From Plantago ovata (Eukaryota; Streptophyta; Magnoliopsida; Lamiales; Plantaginaceae): a stretch of 64,000 nucleotides of DNA. Below the pieces are notes generated by a model. The model was given only the letters and a program-made list of their open reading frames with translations. It made no database searches and was not told the origin of the DNA. The first letter of the stretch is position 1, and each line of letters opens with the position of its first letter. Positions 22,460-32,700 of this stretch are shown here, piece by piece. A program made the translations under genes and the position numbers. The DNA lies in the NCBI GenBank assembly GCA_028274465.1, contig CM051457.1:65552018-65616017 (forward strand), written 5' to 3'.

Positions 22460-24440
22460 CTTTTGAGCTGATTCGCAAGGAGTGCTGATGACAAACTCCC
22501 CAGTTTCTGAATCATATGTTACTGTAATTTCAACTCCTTGGACCTGAAAACACAAAATTAGAAAGATCTAAACAAGAAACCAAGAGCATCCTAGCTAAAA
22601 CACATTAGAACAAACAAGTGTTTCAATAACCTAACTGGATGACATTTAGTTACCTCACATAAACATTGAACACATGAGCACAAATGAGTGTTCTGTATAG
22701 AAATTGTTCTCCCAAGTTCCGTTTCACAGATCCTTCCCCCGAAGCCTCTCCAGAGTTTGTCTTATGGATTATGGCCGACTAGTGAAGAATGGCAATCAAA
22801 TTAGAAAACGATCTACTAATATATAAGCAGGCATCATTAGTGTTTTGGTGGTTTGTTACCTTGTTCGTCATGTTCCATTGCCCAACTTGAGAAATAGATA
22901 CTGCTCCCGGCCCGAAGGATTATACGTGAGCTGCAGGTTGTAGAAGTTATAGGATTAACTAGCAAAGAACCAAGTAAATTACATAATATATAGCATTTTA
23001 ATTACCTAGGAGGCTGCAGAACCAGAGCATCACCGTTACGAGTTTAGTCTCAATTTTGATGCCAAATTCCTTGGTATATTTATTAATCCCGTATGCACTG
23101 TCTTTAACACTTAAAAGCAGTAGAAAAATACAAGAACTCTGCACAAACTCATAGAGATATTTATTCTTAGTTAACTAGTTGATCAAGTGATGAGTCTCAA
23201 CATTAAAACTAGCAAGTGATATTCATTCTTAGTTAACTAGTTAACTCATACCACTTGCTAGTTTCAATGTTTTTGCAGCAGATTTTCACAATTTCACTCT
23301 CTCACTAATTTTGTGGTTTTCCTGAAGAAAATACGCATCTTACTTAACTAGTTAATCAAATGCCATAGGAATTTTAGCATGAATGCTCACCATAACGAAA
23401 ACTGCTCATGTACAGCGGATTGTTACATGTTTCATCATTTCTACAGGACTATTCAGCTCAATGGCAGTTGAATTGATGTCAACAAAGTTGCAAATCCTTG
23501 TGTTTGACTATCTAACTCCTACATGTACAATAAGAAAAAGTGCTGCAGTGAACAAAGATGAGGCTAACATATTTGATATCGGCTGGAACGAATTCACATA
23601 ACAACATAACGAATTGAAACAAAGAATCAATGTCCTGAACAAAATCACCATTCCCTCATATTAAAATGGTAATTTCCTAACGTAGGAAAAAACAAAATGC
23701 CCGCTGAACGCATCCAGATAAAGACCGTACCTAGCAAGTATAAGTACTTCAGTTGTAATGGCATGAAGGTGATCCCTGACATAGGCAGAACCAATTTTTA
23801 GCAGCTTCAGTCGCCTTCAGTTTCCAAAGTAGAGCGCTTTTCCGCAGAATATCAGCCAATCCCTATTCGTTTCAACAAACAAAGGTTACTCTCTCGGAAG
23901 GTTTCATTATTGCCCTTAACTCCTTTTTTATGCATAAAATTCTAATTTGTAAGCAAACAAATACCAAGAGTACTGAACATCTCTCAAAAATTAGAGATAA
24001 CATATCTCAGAAATGAAGTTTCCTATGACTTGCAATAAATACAATAATCCATTCATGAATAACAGCAAGTTAGCGATCAATAAACCGAGATCAGATACCA
24101 AGAGCAAATCAATTCATAAAAGCAAAGTTCATGAGATAAAACGGACAACATACCGTTTAGAATTAATTCATATAGTACTGAGACAGTACTGAGAGTCCAT
24201 TGGAGCATTGGAGCACAAGTAGGAAGCTCACTGACTAAAATCAAGAAAACTCTATCGATTACAATTATAGGACTTGCAAAGTTTACGATTACCTTAACTG
24301 AAATTGTAATTCAACCAATACAAATGAATAGGGGAATGATGCTTACTCAATCGAAATTGAGAGCACTCCGATGGTGAAAATGCGTCCAATGGCGGCCTGC
24401 GGCGGCGCAAATCTTTTCCGGTGGCTGTATTCAACGAGTT
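22460..24440 (-). other. Exon-like pieces of unidentified host gene(s) in CACTA element
   Basis: On the minus strand several short open, codon-like pieces alternate with AT-rich intron-like DNA. About 22470-22545 reads VQGVEITVTYDSETGEFVIST after an AG acceptor-like site. About 23740-23880 includes SAYVRDHLHAITTEVLILAR. Other possible pieces lie at 22660-22790, 22870-22960 and 23000-23060. A GC-rich stretch with GGCGGCGCA near 24390-24410 resembles the 5' end of a plant gene. I do not recognise the protein. No long reading frame remains, so these look like copied genomic fragments with introns. Confidence 0.4.
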
Positions 24441-25095
24441 TCTAGGTTTTTCCCAATTTGTGAAGAGCAGAGACAGAAAGTAATTAGAAGCTCTAAATTA
24501 ACTGGTTGGTTTTGGCAATCACCTGAATTGATCGGAATAAGTAGAAACGAAGCTTCTAACCTGAAATATAGCAATCCAGAAGTAAGCTTCTCGGCCAAAA
24601 CAATACTCTTCCCATGAATGATCCTCTATTCCCTTAAAATCAACTTCAAATTGTTTGTACATAAATTAGATCCCAGGTCCAAAAATGAACAAGGACGATT
24701 AGTGAGGTACTGCCGTAATGGGAAGGAAGCGGAGATCAAAGTCTCTTATTGATTGCTTGAATTTGTGGTCTAGGGTTTATGCCTGTGTCGATTGTTGTGA
24801 ATAATCGATAGAATGATAATCATCCTATCTTGTATTCCAATGTTTTTTCATAACAGTCCTTCAAGTGAGTCTTAAGTACAATAAAACCACCGACTTGTGC
24901 TGGGAAAGAGACTTCTAATAAGTTGCGCGTTTCTATAGGTGGGTGTAGTGACGCGTGACAAGTGTGATAATATATAGTATACTAGTGCCAAATTAGATGT
25001 ATATTGTACTAGTCGGTTGAATTAGCTAGATATAGGCACAATTTTCTTATTGTGTCACTAAAAATAGTGTCTAATTAGACCTTTTTTCTAGTAGT

Positions 25096-27240
25096 CAAAG
25101 TCAGCAAAGATATTTCAAGGAGATGAACAAAACCAAGCCTAAGTGTTCTGACAAAACTCAAATGCTAGGACTAGAAGGAACCTTGCTAGAAAAGAACTTA
25201 TTGAAAAGTATGTTTAGCAAAAGAGTCAACCAAGTAAGACACCACATCAGAAAGTCGACTTGATTAGCAATGATCAAAAGTCTTTCGGTTCTAAGCCCTC
25301 TAGTTCATCAGCAAGTAGAAAACAAGTCAAAGTTGAAAAACTCAATACTTGGTTTCCACTGGACACTTTCTTGAACATGTTAATGGACATCCAATATTGG
25401 ATAATTAACTTGTTTGCTCTTGATTGTGCAGACTTCAGCCACGGAGACAAACAATACAATTTGGCACTTTGACAGTGGTTGTGGAAAGCACATGACGGAC
25501 AACAAGAAAAACCTTATAAACTATAGACGGTGGTCTAAAGGTCCAACAATAAGGTTTGCTGGTGGAGGCTTTGGTTCTACTAAAGGTTATGGTGACGTGA
25601 AGTTAGGATGCATTACCATTTCGGGAGTTCTTTATGTCAAAAATCTTAAGTTTAACCTCTTCAGCAAGAGTCAATTCGCTGACAAAGGTTACTTCATCAA
25701 AATCAAAAGTGATGAATGTAAACTTATTGACTTTGAGACAAAGAAGGTGATTATGGTTGCTAGAAGATCAGGAGGTCTCTATACTGTAGATTGGTCTTCA
25801 GCAATCATTGAAAAATGCCTTGTCTCAGATCATGATTGCCTTGCTGAAAGCATGGTTATGGCATAAACGAACAAGTCACCTAAACTTCAAGACGCTGAAT
25901 AAGCTGTCTAAAAAGGCACTTGTAGTTGGATTACCTAAGGTTACTTTTAAGAAGGATGGTGTTTGCAATGCATGTCACCAAGGAAAGCAAACTAAATTTT
26001 CTTTCAAGAACAAGGCAGTACCGTCAACTACAAAACCTTTACAACTCTTGCTCATGGACTTGTTTGAATCTTCTTCAACAAGCTATGCTGGCAAGAAGTA
26101 TGGTTTCGTGGTGGTAGATGACTATTAAAAATTCACTTGGGTAGTATTTATCAAACACAAGTCTGAAACAAGGACTGGAATACCTAACTTGCTAAACAAG
26201 CTTGAAGTCATGAAAAATCACAAGGTAAAAGTCATAAGAACAGACCATGGTACTGAGTTTGTAAACCAGTACATAATTGAGTATTGCAGTTCAAAAGGCA
26301 TACAACATCAGTTATCCTCAGTAACGACAACTCAACAAAATGGTGTTGCTGAAAGGAAGAATCGTACCCTTAAGTAAGCAGCTAGAACAATGTTTGCTGA
26401 CACTGAAATAAGTGAAGCTTATTGGGTTGAAGCAATTAATACCGCCTGCTATACTCAAAATAAATGCTTGATAACTAAGGAATACAACAAAACTCCCTAT
26501 GAGTTATTTGTTGGAAGACCTCCTAACATCACTCATCTAAGAGTATTTGGTTGCAAATGCTTTGTTCTTAACAATGGTAGAGAATACTTAAGAACATTTC
26601 AACCAAAGGCAAGAAGAAGCGATATTTCTTGGCTACTCCTTGCATAGTAAAGCTTATAGAGTTTACAACAAGAAGGCACAAAAGATCGAAGAATCAGTGC
26701 ATGTTGTATTCTATGAAAAATCACAAGGAGACCCTGCGGAAGAAGAAATATCAGAATGTATGAAGAAATTACTCATACACGAGCAAAGAACTGAATATGA
26801 TGCTAGGAATATCAAATCAATTGAACTAAATGATGATTCTGACAATGACTCTCCTCCCCCAAGTCATGACAAGATAAATATAGTTCATGATAAAGAATTT
26901 CCGGCTAAAGACGCGGTTGCTCCAGATGTTGCTGAAACTACGCAACTTCCTGTGTCTGCTGACGAGTTACCTCAAACCAGCAATGCTGAACAAGCAGTTG
27001 CTGATGAACCAATTTCAGTAGAGACACAACAAGATACCACTAGTACTGAACAAGTACATGCTGAAGAGTCACATGCTGAAACACAAACTTATCCAGGTCC
27101 AAAGAGCAGAAAACCTGTTAATAAATGGATTAGAGATCATCCCTCTACGGATATGATTGGTGATATTGACAAACGCCAAGTGACTAGATCCCAAGTATCT
27201 ACTAATCAAGAACTTGCTCAAGAAGCAAACGTCATTGAAG
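25096..27240 (+). pseudogene. pol: Element 2 gag tail, protease and integrase region
   Basis: The gag tail continues after the CACTA insert. The protease motif HFDSGCGKHMTD lies near 25460-25500, the integrase zinc-binding domain around 25855-26010, and the core motifs MDLFESSSTS, RTDHGTEFVN and QQNGVAERKN at about 26050-26365. Then come YELFVGRPPNITHLRVFGC (about 26498-26555) and an acidic linker. It is collinear with 5871-9075 of element 1, without the Mutator-like insert. Fossil, broken. Confidence 0.85.
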
Positions 27241-27289
27241 TAGAAGCTTTCTTCTCTTGCTTTGTTTCAGAAATTGAACCCAAGACCAT

Positions 27290-28809
27290 AGAAGAATCTT
27301 TAAAGCATTCTGAATGGACCAAGGCAATGCAAGAAGAACTGGATCAATTTGAAAGGAACAAAGTCTGGAAACTTGTACCCCTTGCTGAAGGAAAGAAAGC
27401 AATTAGTAAAAAGTGGGTGTTCAGAAACAAGCTGAGTGAGTCTGGAGAAGTAACAAGGAACAACGCACGTTTAGTTACTCAAGGTTACTATCAGACTGAA
27501 GGATTGGACTATGATGAGTCTTATGCACCAGTTGCAAGATTGGATGCAATTAAACCTTTCTTGGCCTTTGCTGCTCACAATGACTTCATTGTTTATCAAA
27601 TGGATGTTAAAAGTGCATTCCTAAATGGTGAACTTGCTGAAGAAGTCTACTTAGAACAACCCCCTGGCTTTGAACTTCCCTCAGAAACCAAGATGGTATA
27701 CAAGCTTCAGAAAGCTGTATATGGTCTAAAGCAAGCACCAAGAGCTTGGTATGATACCTTAGCTAAGTTCTTACTGGATAATGATTTCAAGAAAGGTGAA
27801 GTTGACAAAACCTTATTTACCATGAACCATGATGGTAAAATACTCTTAGTCCAGATTTATGTGGATGACATAATATTTGGATCTAAGGAAAAGCAACTTT
27901 TTGACGATTTTGCCAAACTAATGACAAACAAGTTTGAAAATGAGTATGATGGGTAAATTGAATTATTTTCTAGGACTGCAAGTCAAGCAACTCAAAGATA
28001 AAATATTCATAAATCAAGCAAAGTATGCAAAGAAAATGCTCATAAAGTTCAGGATCAAAGAGGAAGAAAACCTGAAAAGATCCCTATGAGCGTTGGTACC
28101 AAATTGGGCTATACTAAACAAGATAAAAGTGTTGATGAACACAAGTATAGGAAGCTCATTGGTTCCTTGTTGTATTTAACAGCAAGTAGACCTGACATTC
28201 AGTATGTTGTTTGTGTGTGTCCAAGATTCCAATCTGATCCAAGAGAATCACTCTACAAAAAGGCACTTAAAATACTGAAATATATCAAAGGTACAGTCAA
28301 TGTTGGATTATGGTATCCAAAAGATTCTGCATCAGAATTGGTTGGTTATTCTGATGCTGATCATGGAGGATCAACTCTTGATAGAAAAATTAAAGTACTT
28401 CTGGAACTTGTCAGTTTCTAGGTACAAGATTAATATCATGGTTCAGGAAGAAGCAAACATGTGTTGCCAATTCATCCACTGAATCTGAATACATTGCGGC
28501 TAGTTGTTGCACAGCTCAAATCCTATGGATTAAGCAACAATTAAGAGATTATGGTATTTCTGCAAAGAAAACACCAATCTTTTGTGATAATACAAGTGTT
28601 CTTGCTATCACGCAAAATCCTAAGTTCCACTCAAGGACAAAGCACATTGATATTAGACATCATTTCATTAGAGATCATGTGGAAAAAGGAGATGAGGTTG
28701 TAAAAGTAGGTACTGGTGATCAACTTGCTGACATCTTTACCAAGCCCCTACCAGATAATAGGTTCGCAATGCTAAGGTATAACCTTGGATTGATTGAACT
28801 ACCTCAATA
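27290..28809 (+). pseudogene. pol: Element 2 reverse transcriptase and RNase H region
   Basis: Copia RT starts at [19 protein letters not shown] and includes [11 protein letters not shown] and the catalytic YVDDIIFGS (about 27858-27885). RNase H has [12 protein letters not shown] (about 28350-28390), STESEYIAA (about 28475) and the end DNRFAMLRYNLGLIELPQ. Fossil, broken. Confidence 0.9.
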
Positions 28810-28829
28810 AAAGGGATACATTTGGTGGG

Positions 28830-29196
28830 TTGCTGAAACAGGCATTCAGCAAGCCAATAATTGCTTATATGTGTTCCTTATAAAGTCCCTTCCACTAACT
28901 TCTCTAAAAAGAAATGATTGTACACTATATGTTTGTTGAAACATGCATTCAACAAGTAATTCCTTCAAACCGAGTATTTGTTAGGAAACTTGATCACTTA
29001 CTGAGACGGGTACACAGTAAAGAAAAACTTTAAGGATTGCTGAAACTGGCATTCAGACAATCAAGGATACTGAAACAGGTATTCAAGTATCAAAAGAAAG
29101 ATCTGAGACGGGACCTCAGCAAAGAGCAAAAATACTTCTCAAAATTTACATAAGGATATCTCAATATAAAAAGAATTTCCTGAGACGGAAACTCAG
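28830..29196 (+). repeat. Seven-hairpin array after RNase H (element 2 copy)
   Basis: Units: 28830-28852 (TTGCTGAA / TTCAGCAA, loop ACAGGCA); 28933-28955 (TTGTTGAA / TTCAACAA, loop ACATGCA); 28997-29022 (CTTACTGAG / CACAGTAAAG, loop ACGGGTA); 29035-29062 (GATTGCTGAA / TTCAGACAATC, loop ACTGGCA); 29066-29091 (GATACTGAA / TTCAAGTATC, loop ACAGGTA); 29103-29119 (CTGAG / CTCAG, loop ACGGGAC); 29180-29196 (CTGAG / CTCAG, loop ACGGAAA). Every loop is seven bases, starts with AC and is mostly ACRGGYA. Outer stem sequence differs between units, but the two arms change together. It is noncoding, after the RNase H end and before the extra ORF. Confidence 0.85.
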
Positions 29197-29527
29197 AAAT
29201 GTCTTTTACCTTAACGAAATATGAGATATTTGATTAAGGGGGAATTTTCAGCAAATACAAGGCTTGTTACTTGAAAAGGTAAGTGCTAAAGTCAAGTTGA
29301 ATAAAAATGCTGAAAAGATTCTTATTTACTTCAGCAAGCAATTAGCGTTGGAGTAAAAGAGATCAAATCCCGTGAACCAAGGTAAAATCAATTTGTGACG
29401 TTAATCATGGCACAGATAAACTCGCTGTTAATCATGACATGAAATAAAATCGTGGCCATTGATTTTAAAGCAGTTTTTGATCCAATAGTTGATATTACAA
29501 AGAGAAAGTACGCTCTGACGGTTTTAT

Positions 29528-29645
29528 GTTAGTGGTCCACTACGCATTTAATGCAAAGGCTCCACTAACACAATGAATCTTTGTTTTACCCTTGCTGAGA
29601 ACTCAAAACCATTGAGCTTCTCACATAACAGAGATACTATATAAA
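29528..29645 (+). promoter_or_regulatory. Candidate internal promoter before extra ORF (element 2)
   Basis: GCATTTAATGCAAAG (29544-29558) lies inside an inverted repeat GTTAGTGG / CCACTAAC (29528-29535 and 29562-29569) and is followed by CTATATAAA (29637-29645). The LTR promoter has the near-identical GCATTAAATGCAAAG (2279-2293) upstream of its TATA box. The first ATG of the extra ORF is about 150 bases after this TATA-like box. In element 1 the motif is conserved at about 11162-11178. Promoter function is an inference. Confidence 0.45.
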
Positions 29646-29796
29646 TGAAGAGTTAGAGAAAGACAAAATTCTTTAACTCACATTTCCTTTCTCTGCAAAT
29701 TTTCTCTAGCCTGTGCTCTGAATTACTGTACTTCCTGTCAAAAACAGAAATCTTTTTTTCGTACAACTCTGAAACCCTCAGACTACTATATAAGAG

Positions 29797-32700
29797 ATGG
29801 CTCCCAAAAGACAATCCTTCAAGACCTCAAAATCCTCAAAGGCAGACAGTGCTGGAAAAAGCACTGCTCCTACTCCGGTTGAAACTCCGGTGAAAAATAC
29901 AGTGAAAATCGTGTTGTCTAACAACGGAATCACTGAAAGACCCATGCCTCCTGCATATCTCGACACTGCAAAGTGTGAGCAGATGATGTAATGGGGCGGA
30001 TTTGCCAAAGAGAAGTACATTAGATACTTCTATGAACAAAAACTGGACGAAGAAAACGAAGATGCGTTGAATCTGATTAATCAACAAGGCCTACTTTTCT
30101 TTATCACTGCTCGCACTAAACAAGTGAGCATGCTGGACACAATGGAATTCTACAATAATGCAGAAGTCCAAACCCTTACTGATGGACAAGGAGTCACTGA
30201 AAAAGTGATTTCTACCACAGTTCAAGGAGTGCAAATCATCCTGAAATGGATTGATTTAGCAACATCTTTCAGATTCCAAATACTGGAACTGAAGATGACA
30301 TCACTTCCATTGATGAAGAAATTGAAGCCTTCTACAGTGATGTCAGAAATGAAAGGATGAAGAAAGGCGAGATTGCTCCCGTGACTTGGACAAAGCACGT
30401 AAAAAGGAAGCATCTCTACCATTCACTTGGTCTAGTAGCCCTGCTACTCATCAAAGTCTTAGACTCCCAAGTTGGAGGAATTGACCAAGTAGGCCTGAGA
30501 AGGTGGCCTTTGCTGATGCATATCTATGAGAACAAAATTGAAATCAACTGGGCTAAGTACATTTTCAACAGGCTTGTTGATTGTGTTACAAAGTTCAGGG
30601 TGAAGGTTGAAGACAACACAGCCTCACCTTGGTTTCCAGTGATGTATGGATTGAAAATATGCTACATCCTTGAACATTTCAGGATTCAGCTAAGAAACCC
30701 ATTGCCGATTAAGAAATCAGTATGCAATGTGGAAAGAGCTTTTTACAAGATGAATGGACCTAAGGTTGTTGACAAGAAGTAAAAGAAGCCAACAGCTGCA
30801 AATGTTGCTGAGACTGATAACCAGTCTATGAATGCAACAACTGCAAATGTTGCAGATATTGATCAGCAAGCTAGGTATACAACAGCTGCAAATGTTGCTG
30901 AGAATGCAACAGCTTACTGCTGATACCGCTGCAGTTGCTGACACTAATGCACCCAGTGAGAAATCTAAGAAGAAAAAGAGGAAAGCTGATGATGACACTC
31001 AAACTGCAGTTTCATCAGCTGATCCTATTCCTAAGAAGACACGGACAAAGACTTACCCAAGAAAGAAAACAACGGCACGCAAGTCCGTTCCAATTGTCCA
31101 TGTCATTCAGGATGACGATGTTCCAGTGGTTGCTGAAACGCAAGCCACTGTAGTAGATGTTGCTGAAGTGTTTGCAGAAGCCTTCAGCAATCCAATTAAC
31201 TTGGATTCATCTGCTGAAGCAAGACCAAATGCCAGTGGAAATGAAAATCCTGCCCAAGATCCCATAGAAGATATCTACATCGTAGATAATCTTGATGACA
31301 ACACTCTGGAACCAGCAAGTGAAATCGCTGCAGATTTGAGAAAAGATGCACTTGCTGAAAATGTCGCAGACGAGACAGTTGCTGAAAAAGCAACTAGTCC
31401 AGTCGAAGAAATTGCTGAAACTACAATTGCTGAAGAACCACTTGCTGAAACTTCAATGGTTCAAGTCCCAGAGGTTGCTAAAACACAACAAGAGACAGTA
31501 TTCGATGATGCATCTCAAGATTCTGAGAATATTAGACCTATTTGACCAATGACTTCTATTGACAAAGTTCAACTGGTGCTGACTGACCTAAGCCAACAAA
31601 TGGACTTGGAGATTGATGACAACTCCAATAAGTCAGTAGACCTGTTCATGACAAGTAGTGAACTTAGAGGTCAAGATGTCTCTGCTCAACTTGTCAATTC
31701 AGAGACAAGGGAGATTGCTGAATCTGCACAGCCTTCTCAGTTAGAGCAAGAAAAGAAGTCTACTGAAGAACAAGTCCCAGATAATGAAGCTGCTATCAAT
31801 GCTGAAAGGACTGAGTCACCACCTGCCCTTCTTCAGCACGTAGTTAACTCATATATAAACAAAACTTCACTATCTGAAACTTTATCTTTAGCTAATATAA
31901 TTATTTCTTTACAGACTTCTCAAGATACAAGTCAGAAGATTGCTGAAACTTCTGCACCAGAATCCACAAGTCCTGTTCAGCAGGTAGATAAAAAATTTGG
32001 TGAATCTACTAAGTTTGAAAACTTGGTACTTGTATCTAATATAAAGTTATTTCAGGATGAACAATTCAAGGATGCTGCCATAGCTCCTGAAGCAATGGAA
32101 ATAGTACCAGCACAACTTAGTGTGCAACATGAGCTTGCTGAAAGTCAGCAGGTAAATCATGTTACAGTTTTAGACTCTAAAACTATTTTCCAAAACTTTC
32201 CTGAAATTAACTTTACTCTTATTCAGGCTCAAAAGGACAACGATGAAGTGGTTCACATCACAGAAGATCTTGAAGTTAGTTCTGAAGAACTTTATTCAAA
32301 ATTCAAAAAGAACACTTTGACCAGAGTTGCTAAGTCTGTCAGCAACTGGCAAAGGTATAGAAGGATGGATTTTTCCGATCTTCACATCCATCTGTCCAAT
32401 GAGAAAAAGAGAATTTCTCTACTAAGTCTTGAGACATTTGTTCACTCAATACTTCTAGAAGAACTCACATATTCTCAGCAAATGAGTTCAAGTTTGATTG
32501 CTACAATCAGAGAGAATATGAAAGCAAAGTTCAAGAGTGCCTCTCCAGCTGAACAAGTTGTGATGCTCAAGGGTTCCTTTGTGCCCATGGTGGCTGATCC
32601 CCACAAAATCAATGAAGAAGAGGAAGTTACAAGTGCTGCAATGTACAAACATCTCGAGTTAGTCATACCGACGAACGATGATGAAGAAGCCAAAGATTCT

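Larger units (their letters stand above)
20155..25095. mobile_element. CACTA (En/Spm-type) transposon, non-autonomous, with captured DNA
   Basis: The 4.94-kb insert is bounded by the inverted repeat ACTACTAGAAAAAA (20155-20168, and its complement ending at 25095). This resembles the CACTACTAGAAAAA ends of plant CACTA elements, although the first C is not present here. The ends carry the sub-terminal repeats typical of CACTA: words around GTGTCACTATAG and TAGTGACA recur at 20173-20380, and TGTGTCACTAAAAATAGTG lies near 25052-25070. Gag sequence of element 2 resumes on the right. A clean three-base target duplication is not visible. No transposase was recognised. The interior carries a tRNA-like sequence, a receptor-kinase exon and other exon-like pieces, as in the gene-capturing elements of this group. 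Confidence 0.75.

Noticed and set aside
28830-29196. Hairpin array as simple tandem repeats
   Set aside because: Unit spacing is irregular (about 30 to 100 bases) and the spacers are unrelated; only the stem-loop form and loop are shared.
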